Source: Pseudescherichia sp031987975
GTDB lineage: Bacteria > Pseudomonadota > Gammaproteobacteria > Enterobacterales > Enterobacteriaceae
Reading direction: 5' to 3'
DNA length: 64,000 bases
Assembly: GCF_031987975.1 (NCBI RefSeq)
Contig: NZ_DALZYX010000010.1
Location: forward strand, 1 to 64,000
This document shows positions 63,573-64,000 of the stretch, piece after piece. Made by a program: the position numbers and the translations under genes. The notes beneath the pieces were generated by a model. It was not told the origin of the DNA. It searched no databases and was given only the letters and a program-made list of their open reading frames with translations. Numbering within the stretch: the first letter of the stretch is position 1; each line of letters begins with the position of its first letter.

Positions 63573-64000
63573 ATGACAACCGAAGCCATGAAAATCACCC
63601 TGACGACTCAGCCCGCCGATGCGCGCTGGGGCGAGAAAGCCGCTTACAGCATCAATAGCGACGGCGTTGCGCTACATCTTACCGGCGCAGACGATCTGGG
63701 CCTGATCCAGCGCGCAGCGCGTAAGATCGACGGTATGGGCATCAAGCACGTTCAGCTGGCAGGCGAGGGCTGGGACGTCGATCGCAGCTGGGCATTCTGG
63801 CAGGGCTATAGAGGGCCAAAAGGCAGCCGTAAAATTGAGTGGCCGACCCTGGATGAAGCCCAGCAGAAAGAGCTGGAGAGCCGCCGTAACATTATCGATT
63901 GGGTGCGCGACGCCATCAACGCCTCACCTGAGGAGCTGGGACCGGAGCAGCTGGCCCAGCGCGCGGTAGATCTGCTGAGCGGCGTGGGGGGAGATAACGT
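63573..64000 (+). CDS. pepB: Peptidase B (5' part only)
   Basis: The first 142 codons of an M17 aminopeptidase; the gene continues past the window. MTTEAMKITLTTQPADARWGEK... DDLGLIQRAARKIDGMGIKHVQLAGEGWDVDRSWAFWQGYRGPKG matches E. coli PepB. The metal-binding C-terminal domain is not in view. The location after iscX is as in E. coli. Confidence 0.93.
   Translation, partial: MTTEAMKITLTTQPADARWGEKAAYSINSDGVALHLTGADDLGLIQRAARKIDGMGIKHVQLAGEGWDVDRSWAFWQGYRGPKGSRKIEWPTLDEAQQKELESRRNIIDWVRDAINASPEELGPEQLAQRAVDLLSGVGGDN

Overview
This window is chromosomal DNA from a gammaproteobacterium of the family Enterobacteriaceae. Almost every gene has the length, motifs and order of the Escherichia coli 57-58 minute region (rrnG - pssA - rpoE - lepA - purL - glnB - glyA - suhB - isc), read here in reverse relative to the E. 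coli map. Base composition is GC-rich, and proteins are close to, but not identical with, E. coli proteins as I remember them. Several E. coli genes (kgtP, the hca operon, the yph cluster, yfhR) are missing and others stand in their place. An Enterobacter/Klebsiella/Kosakonia-type organism is most likely; the genus cannot be fixed by reading alone.

Layout. 1-2.4 kb: tail of an rRNA operon terminator, a pyruvate-oxidase-like TPP enzyme and a DUF4385 gene where E. coli has kgtP. 2.4-14.7 kb: yfiM, pssA, patZ, tapT, trxC, yfiF, ung, grcA, srmB, trmN6, nadB. 14.7-17.8 kb: the envelope-stress operon rpoE-rseA-rseB-rseC with a sigma-E-type promoter. 17.8-18.7 kb: an AT-richer two-gene module resembling a TumE-type toxin and its HTH partner, inserted before lepA. 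18.8-25.4 kb: lepA-lepB-rnc-era-recO-pdxJ-acpS. 25.4-31.7 kb: yfhL, an RpiR-family regulator, an inserted murQ plus PTS pair, pgpC, tadA, mltF. 31.8-40.3 kb: purL, the small RNA glmY with three GlrR sites, glrK-qseG-glrR, glnB. 40.3-42.0 kb: a complete IS608-like IS200/IS605 element (tnpA and tnpB divergent) inserted exactly at the hmp stop codon. 42-44.8 kb: hmp, glyA. 44.8-51.5 kb: a sugar ABC importer, an FGGY pentulose kinase and a SIS-domain isomerase in place of yph/hca genes. 51.9-57.8 kb: hcaT, csiE, a DUF1007 plus Ni/Co permease pair, suhB, trmJ. 57.8-64 kb: iscR-iscS-iscU-iscA-hscB-hscA-fdx-iscX and the start of pepB, which runs off the window.

How the genes work together. The rpoE/rse block senses outer-membrane damage. 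GlrK/QseG/GlrR senses the envelope and drives glmY, whose sites are visible just upstream. glnB reports nitrogen status. The isc block builds Fe-S clusters under IscR feedback, with two abutting IscR-type sites. hmp carries an NsrR-type operator. The accessory material is concentrated at five junctions: next to rrn, rseC/lepA, yfhH/pgpC, glnB/hmp and glyA/hcaT.

The most informative signals are (i) the IS608-like element, whose ends can be placed to the base and whose insertion leaves the Hmp protein unchanged; (ii) its TnpB, which lacks the RuvC glutamate at the usual place; (iii) the TA-like module with a perfect palindrome over its -10 box; and (iv) paired 13-bp palindromes between the RpiR regulator and murQ. 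No tRNA gene or CRISPR array was recognised.
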